From assembly GCA_033398695.1 (NCBI GenBank), contig CM065812.1:137894858-137958857 (forward strand): a DNA stretch of 64,000 nucleotides. Reading direction: 5' to 3'. This document shows, one piece after another, positions 10,559 through 21,649 of this stretch. The number at the start of each line of letters is the position of its first letter. Position 1 is the first letter of the stretch. The translations under genes and the position numbers were made by a program. Origin of the DNA: Orobanche coerulescens (taxonomy: Eukaryota; Streptophyta; Magnoliopsida; Lamiales; Orobanchaceae). A model generated the notes under the pieces. That model searched no databases, was not told where the DNA came from, and worked only from the letters and a program-made list of their open reading frames with translations.

Positions 10559-12453
10559 TCAATAATAACATACAACTCAATTCCAAACACATACCCACGC
10601 AGGGGTCAAAATACAATAAACTCCCGTAAAACGGGAAAAAGATACTGCAGCGGAAAAGAAAATACAACTAGACCAATACGACATCAACGGATCCTCGTGT
10701 GATTAGTATCGTTCATCTTTCATCATCCTTCGTGCCGACCCTGTGTTATGCTCCCAAAACCTGAATGCAAAAACAGACATCCACCCCCCGAATACTCGGG
10801 GTTAGCAAAACTCCACTGTTTTGCTAGTGCAAGAACAAAGTGCAAATACGAGCCATACAATTCACATTCCACGAATAACAATAACCAGGAATCCTCAAAG
10901 ATCCAAGCGTGACAAAAAGTACTTCCCAAGGCGAGAGTTTGGTAAACATTTACAAAACCGAAAGATAGCAAATAAAGGGAAACAATTTATAAAACAGTTT
11001 TAAAGATGCCATCGAGAGTTTTAATAGAAAACAAATTAGGATTACCGAATCATTCTCTTTCCAAAATCAACAGGGTCACAGCCCAAAGGTTTTGTTTTCA
11101 CAAATAAAAAACCGACAACAATTCACAGGGCCAGAGCCCAACATCACGTGTCCTCGATGGACATAAAATCAACAAAACATAATCGCGCACGCGCATCACC
11201 TAGGACCGGGACGAAGCCACAAATCCCACTCGAGGCCTCGAAGGACCCTCCCGAGCTGGCTAGCGAAACAAATCACAACATGCATCGCCTTGGGAACAGG
11301 GTAATACCATTGATCCCGCCCGAGGCCTCGAAGGACCCTCCCGAGCTGGCTAGCTAAACAAATCACAACATCACACGGGGTCCTCGACCCAAAACACAAA
11401 ACGTCAACACAGTATAATCAAGGACACAACCTTTCGTCCGCCCAAAAACTGCTCAAGACCCCTGATTAATTAACCCTCGGAGAACTCGTCAAATGTCCTT
11501 GGTTAATTAACCCTGATACCAACATTTTAAAACAAGTTGAAACACACTTTCAGAAAACATGAATCACGGTCTATATCGAGACCATCATTTTGAAAAGGGT
11601 TGCAAGTATTTGAAATACGATAATCATTCGGTAACGGGGTCTTAGCTAAACACTCAAATATCCGTTACCAATAAGCCTGCCAGGCGCCTCCACTGAAACA
11701 CCTGTACACCGGCGTTCACTCCACATGTCAGCCGCACATTGTCCGTGTCCACCGCGCCGGCGTCACTCCCATAAGAGCCGCCCCTTGCACGCGCATCAGG
11801 TAAACACCGGCGTTTACCAACCATATGGAGCCGCACATTGCAGCGTACACCAGTCCGGAGATCGCACGCCCCGCCCTCAGAGGCTCCCGGATATGACGTC
11901 TCTCACAACAAGTATTCACATTGTCACAAACATCAAGTACACAGTCATTGTCGTAACAATTATCAAATCAATACACCAATTCACATAATTCATCCGTCAG
12001 TCCACGACCACACGAATAAATAACAACACGCACGTCAACCATAACGCGACGGAAATAAGCAATATACGTACACACGCATTATCAAGTGCAACATCAACAC
12101 GAAAAAGGCACATCGTGCAGTCTTAGCTATTTCGACCATAACTCCCTCGTCTGGACTCCGATTGACTCACCGTTTGAACCATTGGAAAGATAACTCGATG
12201 CTTTATAATATTGCAAAGATTCAGAATTTTTGGAGTTTCCAAAAATCAATGGTGATCTAACAAAGTCGAACTAATACGTGGAAAAGTCGCTAAAGAACAC
12301 AGAACTCAACAAAACGACACCGAAACGAACTCGGATGTCAAAATGTGTAGAATTAATCATTCTCAGAATGACGAAAAGGTCATGAGCGAGTCGTCAAAAC
12401 GGACTCCGGCCGAAAAAGAAATTTACCGAAAATCAAAAATTGCGGATATTACA
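10559..12453 (-). repeat. Minus-strand Tekay LTR (A-related), 3' end truncated
   Basis: Read on the minus strand it begins tgtaatatccgc (at 12453) and runs to sequence matching about 10174-10430 of the A LTR in reverse, including the stem-loop with GTTTTGCTA. It lacks the last ~125 bp up to the terminal CA. It contains its own tandem repeats: a 90-bp duplication at about 11225-11370 (cgaggcctcgaagg at 11231 and 11321) and three ~55-bp CACCGGCGT-type repeats at about 11704-11845. No gene. Confidence 0.8.
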
Positions 12454-12929
12454 GTATGTCTATTTTTATCGACTCGCTTGTAACCGTTTCGACATTTTGA
12501 ATCTATTTTATTCTTGAAGTTTTTCCATTTGGTCGAGTTTTGATGATGTTTTCACGTAATTTCACTTTATGACATGTTTTGCCGTATGAACGTTCGATTC
12601 TCGTAAAACTCATTCGTTTTCGTTGTTTCTTGGTATGAGCAAGTTCGTATGGTTGATTTGGTCGTGTTGAGACTTTCAGTTCGTTAATCTGACGTCATTT
12701 CGTGATTTTCGGGCACTTGGGCCATTTTTATAATTTCCTATAAGTTTGGGGAATTCCATTTTTGTTATCGCATTACGGACACTCCGGTGGTCGGAATTAT
12801 ATTTTATTTCAGCGCCTAGCTCTGTTGTCTAGTATATTTCGTGTTTATGTTTCTGGATTTCGGCCTTGTCGTGCGTTTCGAGTTTTGTACCTTGGCGGCT
12901 GCATCGATCGAGCGATCTTGGCATTGCGT

Positions 12930-13140
12930 GGGTTGCGCACGCTACTCCTTATTCCCTTGCGTGCGCTATCGGTGTGCAGTTAGCGTACGCGAACTAGGTA
13001 TTGTTAGCGTGCGCTATCGAGGGGTATTCAGCGCACGCTAAGCACGTCTAGCGCACGCTAGCAACGTCGGGCAGTAGCTACTGGACTGTTTGTATCCCCG
13101 TTAGCGCGCGCTATCTTTTGATGGTTAGCGTGCGCTAACT
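12930..13140 (+). promoter_or_regulatory. Cluster of TAGCGTGCGCTA-type palindromic motifs in the B U3
   Basis: About nine copies of a degenerate near-palindrome (TAGCGTGCGCTA, TAGCGCACGCTA, TAGCGCGCGCTA) lie in 210 bp with irregular spacing. The perfect palindrome CAGTAGCTACTG is at 13072-13083. The cluster ends immediately before the putative TATA box, the place where LTR enhancers sit. The same motifs occur in the copia LTR at 50390-51934. A regulatory function is inference. Confidence 0.6.
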
Positions 13141-13146
13141 ATGCGT

Positions 13147-13154
13147 TTTAAATA
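13147..13154 (+). promoter_or_regulatory. Putative TATA box of the B 5' LTR
   Basis: tttaaata in the context cgttttaaatagatc lies just downstream of the motif cluster. It is conserved in the 3' LTR (about 19939-19946) and in all four array LTRs. It is AT-rich in an otherwise GC-rich stretch. Confidence 0.45.
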
Positions 13155-14461
13155 GATCAGCGGGCAGTTCAGAAACAACAGTTTTCATTCTTTCTTTCGT
13201 TTTCTTCACCGGGCGACTCCAGAGGGCGATTCCCTTCAGTTGTGATCGGAGAATTCTTCGTATTCCATCACCGTAGGTTCGTGCTAACATATCATCATCA
13301 ACGTAATCATCCTCCATCGTCCGAATCCGAGGTATTTTCTTCAGGAACCCTAAACTTGTCTAATTTGGCGGTTTTTTCGGGTTTTTCGTGATTGATTCCG
13401 AATTGTTCATGTATGTTGCGAAATTTCTTACCGATTGTTATTGGGTGATTCCCAATCCATTTTCTCTAGTTTAATCCGTGAATTGTTGATACGGGGAGAT
13501 TTTTGCGTAAACTCTCGCCCGTATCGATTGAACGCTTTTTGTCATGAATTGTAATCGGGGGTTATGGGTGTATTCCGTTCGATTATTGTCGTCCGTAGGG
13601 ACTGAGTTATATTGATCCTTCATTTAGGAACCGTCGTTTTCCGTCCAGATCATTCGTAGTCGTTGTTCGTCCCCATTTCGTCGGACATGTCTCAAAGGCA
13701 AGTACTTTACATTTGTTTACCTGTTCTAGTATTTGAATTGTGGCTATTCGTGGTTGTGTGGATGGATATGTATATGTTCACCTAGGGACGGTCCGACGGG
13801 GCCTCTAGGGATACGTATTGCCGTGTGTGTGCGTATCAAGAACTATGGTTAACCACCCAGGGATGTCCGACGGGGCTCTGCGGGGTACGGTGGTCGTGAG
13901 TCTCGTACCAAGGTTAACTTTGAATTGTTTTGTTGGAGAAATGTGTTTTGTGCTTATGCACCGTAAATATTCCGGAATATAAATGATTTCTAAAATGATT
14001 TTGGCGCATATATTCATCTTATTAGAATGTAGTTCAAATGGATTGTACTTGCACTAGCAGTTGTTGCTAACCCCTTAAATGGGGGAAATACTTTTTGTAT
14101 TTCAGGTACATGTCTTGGAGACAAGCGAGCATTCGAGCCGTACGAGGACGATGGGCAAGCATGATACTGTTCAATGGTCGTCTGTTGGTGTTCTGTTTTG
14201 TCGTTTACTTATTATGTCAATCGTTTAAGTACTCGAGTACTTCTTGTTGAATTTATTTATGTTGGTGCCCTTTTTGAGGAACGGATTGTATTGTCGTATT
14301 CCTATTTTGGTTTGGATGTCGTGAATTGTGAAATGGGTATTTTGTTAATGGTTGTATGTCTTCGTCGGATGTTATTTTGGTATGTTAGCCTGGTGGATTC
14401 CACAGTGTGGGGTCTACGGCGCTGTAATATGCCCTGATCGTCTTGGGGGTGTTACAGAATA

Positions 14462-14478
14462 TGGTATCGGAGCTTAGG
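14462..14478 (+). promoter_or_regulatory. Primer binding site of element B (tRNA-Met type)
   Basis: tggtatcggagcttagg follows the LTR end after 5 nt. It is identical to the PBS of A. The array copies carry tggtatcagagcttagg, the standard form. Confidence 0.88.
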
Positions 14479-14686
14479 TTTATGGATACCTAGGCCGTCG
14501 GTTATTTGAGTCTAGTCGAGTGTCGTTTTTGAATAGTATCACTGCTATGCCATCATCTTAGTACGCCGATGCTCGTAAGTTTTCCTAACTTGACTCGTTG
14601 CGTTGTTCTGTTCTATTCCTTTCTTGGCATCTTGTTGTGTTTTGCGTTTGAATTGTACTCACCCACTACTTCTTCAGAATCCCTGC

Positions 14687-15860
14687 TGGTAGAGGACGCA
14701 GACGCGGTAGGGGACATGGCGCAGCCGGTGGGGCGGCCATATCCGATAACTCGGGAACCGATTCGGCTATGCCTTCTTTGTCGAACAGTGTCACGCCTAG
14801 TTCCGGGGGTCAGCAGGACCAGTCTGCTAGCTCTGGTAACGCACATGATAATGTTGGAGTGGCGAATATTTTGCAACATGTAGCGAACTAGATGACGCTA
14901 CTAACTCAGGCCGACCTGGTCGGCCAAGCTAATGCCAACCCGGTTCCGCCTACTGGATCCGGAAATGATAATCTACTTCAGGACGTGATTCGTATGCGTC
15001 CTCCGCAGTTTGATGGTGCTTCCGACCTTTCCGGTTGGGAGAATTGGTTATTTGAGATGGAAAAGGTGTTTGAGGCTGCTAACTGCTCTGAGGAGAGGAA
15101 GGTACCCATCGCACAGTACTTCCTCGCCAAAGAGGCGGCAACGTGGTGGCAAGCGGTGAAACCACGTGATCGGGCAGCCACGTGGGCAGAATTCCGAGAG
15201 TTGATGGAAGACGAGTTTTGCCCATGGCCAGTGAAAGAGGGGAGGATCCGAGCCTTCTTTAAGGCTAAGCCCCAGGATGTTCCTATTTCACAAGCGATCA
15301 AGGACTACAACCAACGGCTTCATTATGTGAGAAACCAAGTCCGAGATGAGCTTGATAAGATCCGCCACTTCGATATGAGAATGAAACCGAGGCTGCGTCA
15401 TTACATGTCTGGTCTGGGATGCATAACTTTGAAAGAGTATCAGAATAAGGCGATGGCTTATGAGATGTCGTTTGCTGCGACAGAGACAACTGCCGAGGGG
15501 AAGAAACAGAAGACCTCCGGCCAATTTTCGGGAGGCAAGTCTGGTGGACATCCAAAGGCTCGGTCTGGTTCGAGAGTCTTCGGGGGTCAGTCTTCGTCAT
15601 TTGGGCGAGGAAACGGTTCTAAGTCTGCTCCTACTGGTTCCATTCGCGGTCCTACGTGCTTTAACTGTGGTCATCCCGGCCACATGATGAGTGAGTGTGA
15701 TAGGCCCCCGATTCAGTGTCTCACGTGCGGTCGGATGGGGCATCGTGCTAAGTTTTGTACGGACGCAGTTCGGGCGCCCATTACTCAGATATCAGCCCCA
15801 GGGAGAGCCGATTGTGAATCAGACACCGACAGTTCCTCAGCCACAGTAGAGTTTTGGTAG
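14687..15860 (+). pseudogene. gag of Tekay element B (interrupted)
   Basis: It encodes the capsid/nucleocapsid Gag that packages element RNA. A Gly/Arg-rich start (GRGRRRGRGHG) is readable from about 14687. The initiator at the expected site reads ATC (ATT in element C) and the next Met codon is ATA. A TAG at 14889-14891 replaces the CAG seen in C. From 14892 there is a 322-codon frame with the capsid core ([10 protein letters not shown]) and two CCHC knuckles, CFNCGHPGHMMSEC and CLTCGRMGHRAKFC. A small deletion near 15800 shifts the frame, ending it at 15860. Element C keeps the frame open here, so the damage in B is secondary. Confidence 0.85.
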
Positions 15861-15933
15861 AGGTCGAGGACGTGGATAGCCTTCTAGAGGGGGAGCTTCT
15901 AGTGCGCGGTCTGTTCCGCCCCGAGTATATGAG

Positions 15934-16530
15934 ATGAGACGAGCAGGAGATCCTGACGCGACGGTGGCTACAGATACCGTTCACATCCTTGACCATCCTG
16001 TTTCCGTATTATTCGGTTCTGGTGCTACGCATTCTTTCATATCTATGGGTTGTGTGCGTCGTCTGCATGTTGATTGCCTAGTTGCGTGTGAACCATTTGT
16101 TGTTAAACTGCCTAGTGGGGATAGCATCGTGGGGGATCGTGAGATTAGAGATTTTCCAGTGAGTATCGCTGGGAGGGTTTGGCCTTCTAACATGATTGCG
16201 GTAGATATTAGAGATGAGGATTTGATTCTAGTCGAGGATTGGATGGACCGTCATGGAGCAATCATGAACTATAGCATGAGAACCGTTTCGATGTTAGCCT
16301 CTGACGGTACCGAGCATTCTTTTGTGGGACGTAAGCGGGGTAGTCAGAGGTTCTTGATCAACGCTTTGAAAGCGGTGAGACTTCTTCGAGGAGGTTGCAT
16401 GGGGTATTGGTGTTACACTTTGAGATCGGGAGAAGGGGGAGTCGAGCTCTCGTCTATCCCAGTAGTGTGTGAGTATCCTGACGTCTTTCCCGACGAGTTG
16501 CCGGGTGTTGCCGCCGGACCGAGAAGTTGA
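15934..16530 (+). pseudogene. Aspartic protease region of element B (inactive)
   Basis: This is the retroviral-type aspartic protease that cleaves the polyprotein. The active-site loop reads [12 protein letters not shown] where C has [12 protein letters not shown], so the catalytic Asp is replaced by Gly (GAT to GGT). The conserved flap-side region [14 protein letters not shown] and the linker HGAIMNY follow. One inserted base near 16505 shifts the frame and ends it at 16530. The linker to RT carries a TAG at 16619-16621 in place of CAG. Upstream, further CAG-to-TAG changes are visible near 15846 and 15877. Confidence 0.85.
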
Positions 16531-16621
16531 GTTTACCGTCGATTTAGAGCCGGTTGCAGCACCGATTTCTAAGACACCATACCGTATGGTGCCTGCCGAG
16601 ATGCTTGAGTTGAAGAAATAG

Positions 16622-19360
16622 TTGGGAGAGTTACTAGACATGGGGTATGTTCGACCGAGCGCTTCTTCTTGGGGCGCACCGGTCCTATTTGTGAAGAAGA
16701 AGGATGGGTCGCTCCGTTTGTGTATCGACTACCGAGAGTTGAAAAAAGAGACTATCAAAAACAAGTATCCGCTCCCTAGGATTGATGATTTGTTCGACCA
16801 ACTGCAAGGGGCAACCGTGTTTTCGAAGATTGATTTGAGATTGAGGTATTATCAGCTCCGAGTGAAGGATACCGATATTCCTAAGACGGCCTTTCGGACG
16901 AGATACAGTCACTACGAGTTTGTGGTTATGCCTTTTGGGCTAACCAACGGCCCAGCCGTGTTCATGCATCTTATGAACGAAGTCTTTATCGAGTACCTCG
17001 ATAAGTGTGAAGTTGTTTTTATCGATGACATCCTGATTTACTCGAGGAACGAGGAGGAGCATGCCTGTCATTTGCATATCGTGTTAGACATTTTGAGAAC
17101 TCAGCGTCTTTTTGCGAAGTTCTCAAAGTGTGAGTTTTGGTTACGGGAGGTTATGTTTCTCGGTCATGTGATCTCGGCCGAGGGTGTTCGTGTGGACCCA
17201 CATAAGATAGAGGCAGTGTTGGATTGGGCGCCGCCCAAGAACGTGAAGGAGGTCCGTAGTTTTCTGGGTTTGGCCGGATATTACCGTAGATTCGTCGAGG
17301 GGTTCTCTAAGCTCGCTCGACCGCTGACTCAGTTGTTACAGAAGTCAGAGAAGTTTGTGTGGACCGATGAGAGGCAGAATAGTTTTGAGGAGTTGAAGAA
17401 GCGGTTGACGACCGCTCCTGTTTTGGTGTTACCGAGCGGTAACGAGGGTTTCTCAGTTTTTAGTGATGCTTCGGGCCAAGGGCTCGGATGTGTACTTATG
17501 CAGCACGGGAGGATGATTGCCTATGCTTCCCGTCAGTTGAAACCGTACGAGTTGAATTACCCTATGCACGATCTTGAGTTGGCCGCAGTTGTATTTGCGT
17601 TGAAAATCTGGCGTCATTACTTGTATGGCTCGTCGTGTCAGATTTTCACCGATCACAAGAGCCTGAAGTACATTTTTACGCAGAAATATCTTAACATGAG
17701 ACATCGGATATGGTTAGAGTTGATTAAGTATTACGACCTCGAGATTCTCTATCATATGGGCAAGGCAAATGTGGTGGCAGATGCCTTGAGCCGGAAATCG
17801 GTATCGCTTCGGGCGCTTGAGTTGCTTACGGCTCAGTCGGAACTTCAGCGAGAGTTTATGAGGTTGAGCATTGAGATTGTGTTACCAGAGTGTTCCGGGC
17901 AGTTGCGTACACTTGAGATTTCGTTGTCTTTAGTCGACGACATTAAGTCGGGACAGTTCGAGGACCCGATGTTTGTTCAGCTTCGAGAGAATGTGGTGAA
18001 GGGGAAAGCCCCAGGATTCGTGATACATGAGGACGGTGTGTTGAGATTCCAAGGTCGGCTTTGTGTTCTGAACGACTTGGAATTGAGGCAGAATATTATG
18101 CGAGAGGCTCACGCATCGCCTTACTCAGTCCATCCGGGCTCGACCAAAATGTATAAAGATTTGAGGAAAATTTTTTGGTGGAACGACATGAAGAATGAAG
18201 TAGTTCAGTTTGTGACTAAGTGTTTGACTTGTCAGCAAGTCAAAATCGAGCATCAGCGGCCATCCGGGTTGTTGAAACCACTTCCCATCCCGGAATGGAA
18301 GTGGGAGGATATCTCCATGGATTTTGTCACGAACTTGCCGAGGACGAAGACCGGAATGAATATGGTGTGGGTGATCGTAGACCGACTGACTAAGTCGGCA
18401 CATTTTCTGGGCATCAAGGACACTTGGGGTCCGAAAAAGTTGGCTCGTGTTTTTATCGCACAGATATTGAGACTTCATGGTGCGCCGAAGTCTATTATTT
18501 CGGATAGAGATGGCCGGTTTGTATCGCATTTCTGGCAAGCGGTGCATAAAGCATTGGGGACACAATTGCGTTTGAGTACATCCTTCCACCCTCAGACCGA
18601 CGGACAGTCCGAGTGTACCATTCAGACGTTCGAGGATATGTTGCACGCGTGTGCGTTAGACTGGAGTAGTGACTGGGAGGAGCATCTGTCCTTGATTGAG
18701 TTTACATATAATAATAGTTGGCACGCGTCGATTAAGATGGCACCGTACGAGGCACTGTATGGCCAACGTTTTCGATCACCGATATGTTGGGATGAGCCGT
18801 CCGATCTAGTTGGCACCGAGCCAGACCTTGTGTTAGAGATGAGGGAGAAAGTTGCGTTGATTAGAAAGAGAATGTTGGCTGCTCAGAGTCGACAAAAGTC
18901 TTATACGGATGTTAGGCGTCGACCTTTGGAGTTTGCGATGGGGGATCATGTTCTGTGGACAGTGTCTCCATCTAAGGGAGTTTTCCGTTTTGCGAAAAAG
19001 GGGAAGCTCAGCCCGAGGTATATTGGGCCTTTCGAGATATTGGAGAGAGTCGGTGAGTCGGCATACCGTTTGGCTTTGCCTCCGTCGTTGAGTCATGTTC
19101 ATAGCGTATTTCACGTCTCCCAGTTGAGGAAGTACGTTCCGGACCCGTCCCACATTATTGATTTTGGAGACGTAGAGATCGAGAAGAATGTTACGTTTGA
19201 GGAGAGGCCCGTTAGGATTTTAGAGCGTCGAGACAAGCAGTTAAGACACAAAACCATTCGTTTGGTTAAGGTGCAATGGTCGAGGTACGGAGTAGAGGAA
19301 GCGACGTGGGAGTTAGAGGAGGATATGCGTTCGAGGCACCCCGAGCTTTTTGATCCTTAA
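16622..19360 (+). CDS. pol: RT-RNase H-integrase-chromodomain part of Tekay pol, element B
   Basis: 912 codons are open without a stop. RT: Asp in SKIDLR (residue ~71) and the FIDDILIYS box (133-141). RNase H: D282, E319, D344 and D387 in the usual contexts. Integrase: zinc-binding H497/H504 and C534/C537, then catalytic D567, D628, E664 (D,D-35-E spacing), then the GPF module near 800. A C-terminal chromodomain (about 855-912) contains VRILERRDK and [11 protein letters not shown], which defines the Tekay chromoviruses and is thought to steer integration to heterochromatin. The true start is upstream in gag-protease and is broken by a TAG at 16619-16621, so this is a remnant frame although its motifs look intact. 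Confidence 0.92.
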   Translation: MGELLDMGYVRPSASSWGAPVLFVKKKDGSLRLCIDYRELKKETIKNKYPLPRIDDLFDQLQGATVFSKIDLRLRYYQLRVKDTDIPKTAFRTRYSHYEFVVMPFGLTNGPAVFMHLMNEVFIEYLDKCEVVFIDDILIYSRNEEEHACHLHIVLDILRTQRLFAKFSKCEFWLREVMFLGHVISAEGVRVDPHKIEAVLDWAPPKNVKEVRSFLGLAGYYRRFVEGFSKLARPLTQLLQKSEKFVWTDERQNSFEELKKRLTTAPVLVLPSGNEGFSVFSDASGQGLGCVLMQHGRMIAYASRQLKPYELNYPMHDLELAAVVFALKIWRHYLYGSSCQIFTDHKSLKYIFTQKYLNMRHRIWLELIKYYDLEILYHMGKANVVADALSRKSVSLRALELLTAQSELQREFMRLSIEIVLPECSGQLRTLEISLSLVDDIKSGQFEDPMFVQLRENVVKGKAPGFVIHEDGVLRFQGRLCVLNDLELRQNIMREAHASPYSVHPGSTKMYKDLRKIFWWNDMKNEVVQFVTKCLTCQQVKIEHQRPSGLLKPLPIPEWKWEDISMDFVTNLPRTKTGMNMVWVIVDRLTKSAHFLGIKDTWGPKKLARVFIAQILRLHGAPKSIISDRDGRFVSHFWQAVHKALGTQLRLSTSFHPQTDGQSECTIQTFEDMLHACALDWSSDWEEHLSLIEFTYNNSWHASIKMAPYEALYGQRFRSPICWDEPSDLVGTEPDLVLEMREKVALIRKRMLAAQSRQKSYTDVRRRPLEFAMGDHVLWTVSPSKGVFRFAKKGKLSPRYIGPFEILERVGESAYRLALPPSLSHVHSVFHVSQLRKYVPDPSHIIDFGDVEIEKNVTFEERPVRILERRDKQLRHKTIRLVKVQWSRYGVEEATWELEEDMRSRHPELFDP

Positions 19361-19379
19361 GTTTCGGGACGAAACTTTA

Positions 19380-19395
19380 TTTTAGAGGGGGAGAA
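19380..19395 (+). promoter_or_regulatory. Polypurine tract of element B
   Basis: ttttagagggggagaa lies directly before the 3' LTR and 20 bp after the pol stop. It follows gtttcgggacgaaac, a pol-end motif repeated next to every Tekay 3' LTR in this window (7761, 54299, and on the minus strand 57174-57190). Confidence 0.85.
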
Positions 19396-21252
19396 TATAA
19401 TATCCGTACCTTTCCATTTTTAGCAGTTTCCATTTTTGGTGTATGTCTATTTTTATCGACTCGCTTGTAATCGTTTCGACATTTTGAATCTATTTTATTC
19501 TTGGAGTTTTTCCATTTGGTCGAGTTTTGATGATGTTTTCACGTAATTTCACTTTATGACATGTTTTGCCGTATGAACGTTCGATTCTCATAAAACTCGT
19601 TTGTTTTCGTTGTTTCTTGGTATGAGCAAGTTCGTATGGTTGAGTTGGTCGTGTTGAGACTTTCGGTTCGTTAATCTGACGTCGTTTCGTGATTTTCAGG
19701 CACTTGGGCCATTTTTGTAATTTCCTATAAGTTTGGGGAATTCCATTTTTGTTTTCGCATTACGGACACTCCGGTGGTCGGAATTATAGGTATTGTTAGC
19801 GTGCGCTATCGAGGGGTATTCAGTACGCGCTAAGCACGTCTAGCGCATGCTAGCGACGTCGGGCAGTAGCTACTGGACTGTTTGTTGCCCCGTTAGCGCG
19901 CGCTACCTTTTGATGGTTAGCGTGCGCTAACTATGCATTTTAAATAGATTAGCGGGCAGTTCAGAAACATCAATTTTCATTTTTTTCTTTCGTTTTCTTC
20001 ACCGGGCGACTCCAGAGGGCGATTCCCTTCAGTTTTGATCGGAGAATTCTTCGTATTCCATCACTGTAGGTTCGTGCTAACATATCATCATCAACGTAAT
20101 CATCCTCCATCGTCCGAATCCGAGGTATTTTCTTCAGGAACCCTAAACTTGTCTAATTTGGGGGTTTTTCAGTTTTTTCGTGATTGATTCCGAATTGTTC
20201 ATGTATGTTACGAAATTCCTTACCGATTGTTGTTATTGGGTGATTCCCAATCCGTTTTCATCTAGTTTAATCCGTGAATTGTTGATACGGGGAGATTTTT
20301 GCGTAAACCCTCGCCCGTATCGATTGAACGCTTTTTGTCATGAATTGTAATCGGGTGTTATGGGTGTATTCCGTTCGATTATTGTCATCCGTAGGGACTG
20401 AGTTATATTGATCCTTCATTTAGGAACCGTCGTTTTCCGTCCGGATCATTCGTAGTCGTTGTTCGTCCCCATTTCGTCGGAGATGTCTCAAAGGCAAGTA
20501 CTTTACATTTGTTTTCCTGTTCTAGTATTTGAATTATGGCTATTCATGGTTGTGTGGATGGATATGTGTATGTTCACCTAGGGACGGTCCGACGGGGCCT
20601 CTAGGGATACGTATTTCCATGTGTGTGCGTATCACGAACTATGGTTAACCACCCAGGGATGTCCGACGGGGCTATGCGGGGTACGGTGGTCGTGAGTCTC
20701 GTACCAAGGTTAACTTTGAATTGTTTTGTTGGAGAAATGTGTTTTGTGCTTATGCACCGTAAATATTCCGGAATATAAATGCTTTCTAAAATGATTTTGG
20801 CGCATATATTCATCTGATTAGAATGTAGTTCAAGTGGATTGTACTTGCACTAGCAGTTGTCGCTAACCCCTTAAATGGGGGAAATACTTTTTGTATTTCA
20901 GGTATAGGTCTTGGAGACAAGCGAGCATTCGAGCCGTACGAGGACGATGGGCAAGTATGATACTATTCAGTGGTCATCTGTTGGTGTTCTGTTTTGTCGT
21001 TTACTTATTATGTCAATCGTTTAAGTACTCGAGTACTTCTTGTTGAATTTATTTATGTTGGTGCCCTTTTTGGGGAACGGATTATATTGTCCTATTCCTA
21101 TTTTGGTTTGGATGTCGTGAATTGTGAAATGGTTATTTTGTTAATGGTTGTATGTCTTCGTCGGATGACATTTTGGTACGTCAGCCTGGTGGATTCCACA
21201 GTATGGGGTCCACGGCGCTGTAATATGCCCTGATCGTCTTGGGGGTGTTTCA
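19396..21252 (+). repeat. 3' LTR of element B
   Basis: It starts tataatatccgtacc (TA instead of TG; the array copies have tgtaatatccgtacc) and ends gtgtttca. It is shorter than the 5' LTR because the bases equivalent to 12802-12996 are absent, with the breakpoint at about 19788. That removes the distal half of the TAGCGTGCGCTA cluster; the remaining copies are at 19797-19932 with CAGTAGCTACTG at 19864-19875. Confidence 0.9.
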
Positions 21253-21649
21253 CCAAGTTCCTCCAACCAATCTAGCACCAAAACCACTTCTACAGAGAAC
21301 AAAACCAAGGCCATCAAATGTTTCAAATGCCAAGGTTTTGGTCAGATTACCTCCAACTGCCCAAATCGAAGAACTATAACAATTATCAAAGGAGAAGCTT
21401 ATGAAGTATCTGAAGAAGACGAGATTCGAGAAGAACCCGAAGGAGAAAAGGATATAAATCCAATATATGATGAATAAGTCATTGTTGCTGACCATGGTGA
21501 ATCCTTACTAATTATACGAAGCCTACATACAATGACCAATATTTTTAATACCGTTGCACTTCTATTGGAAAGGTTTGCGATGTTGTTAACGATAATGGAA
21601 GTTGTGAAAACATCATTTCTAGTTACATGGTAGCAAAATTGGATATACC
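21253..21649 (+). pseudogene. Gag C-terminus and protease scrap of a CRM/Reina-like chromovirus (G)
   Basis: The frame reads a Ser/Thr/Lys-rich linker, then the CCHC knuckle CFKCQGFGQITSNCPNRR, in which the usual knuckle His is replaced by Gln. An acidic stretch (EVSEEDEIREEPEGEKD) follows, then a TAA, then VADHGESLLI. After a one-base frameshift near 21560 comes the protease entry CDVVNDNGSCENIISSYM (DNG at the active site, DSG or DGG in the family). The left end is the B LTR end and the right end the start of LTR F, so both elements appear to have inserted into this older copy. Confidence 0.65.

Larger units (their letters stand above)
12454..14456 (+). repeat. 5' LTR of element B
   Basis: It begins at gtatgtctatttttatcgac, which corresponds to position ~43 of the 3' LTR (19438), so the extreme 5' end has been lost to the inverted LTR on its left. 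It ends cttgggggtgttaca. It includes the TAGCGTGCGCTA cluster, a TATA-like box, the R-region hairpin tagca-gttgt-tgcta (about 14054-14072) and U5. An 87-codon frame (14174-14437) is present in all LTR copies but varies mostly at amino-acid-changing positions, so I do not call it a gene. Confidence 0.88.
12454..21252 (+). mobile_element. Ty3/gypsy Tekay chromovirus B, nearly full length, defective
   Basis: Order: 5' LTR (12454-14456, missing its first ~42 bp), Met-type PBS (14462-14478), gag (about 14687-15860), protease (15934-16530), RT-RNaseH-IN-chromodomain (16622-19360), PPT (about 19380-19395), 3' LTR (19396-21252). Stops and frameshifts break gag and protease and the catalytic Asp of protease is replaced, so it is not autonomous. 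The 5' end abuts the inverted LTR and the 3' end abuts a CRM/Reina-like gag scrap into which B was probably inserted. Confidence 0.9.

Noticed and set aside
14174..14437. An 87-codon ORF starting MV(V/I)(C/F)WCSVLSF present in all six Tekay LTR copies (also 20970, 30976, 35548, 40124, 44709)
   Set aside because: Differences between copies are mostly amino-acid-changing (Glu/Gly, Gly/Val/Asp, Leu/Thr/Ser, Leu/Pro), so there is no sign of selection on the protein. It lies in U5 and survives because the LTRs are similar.
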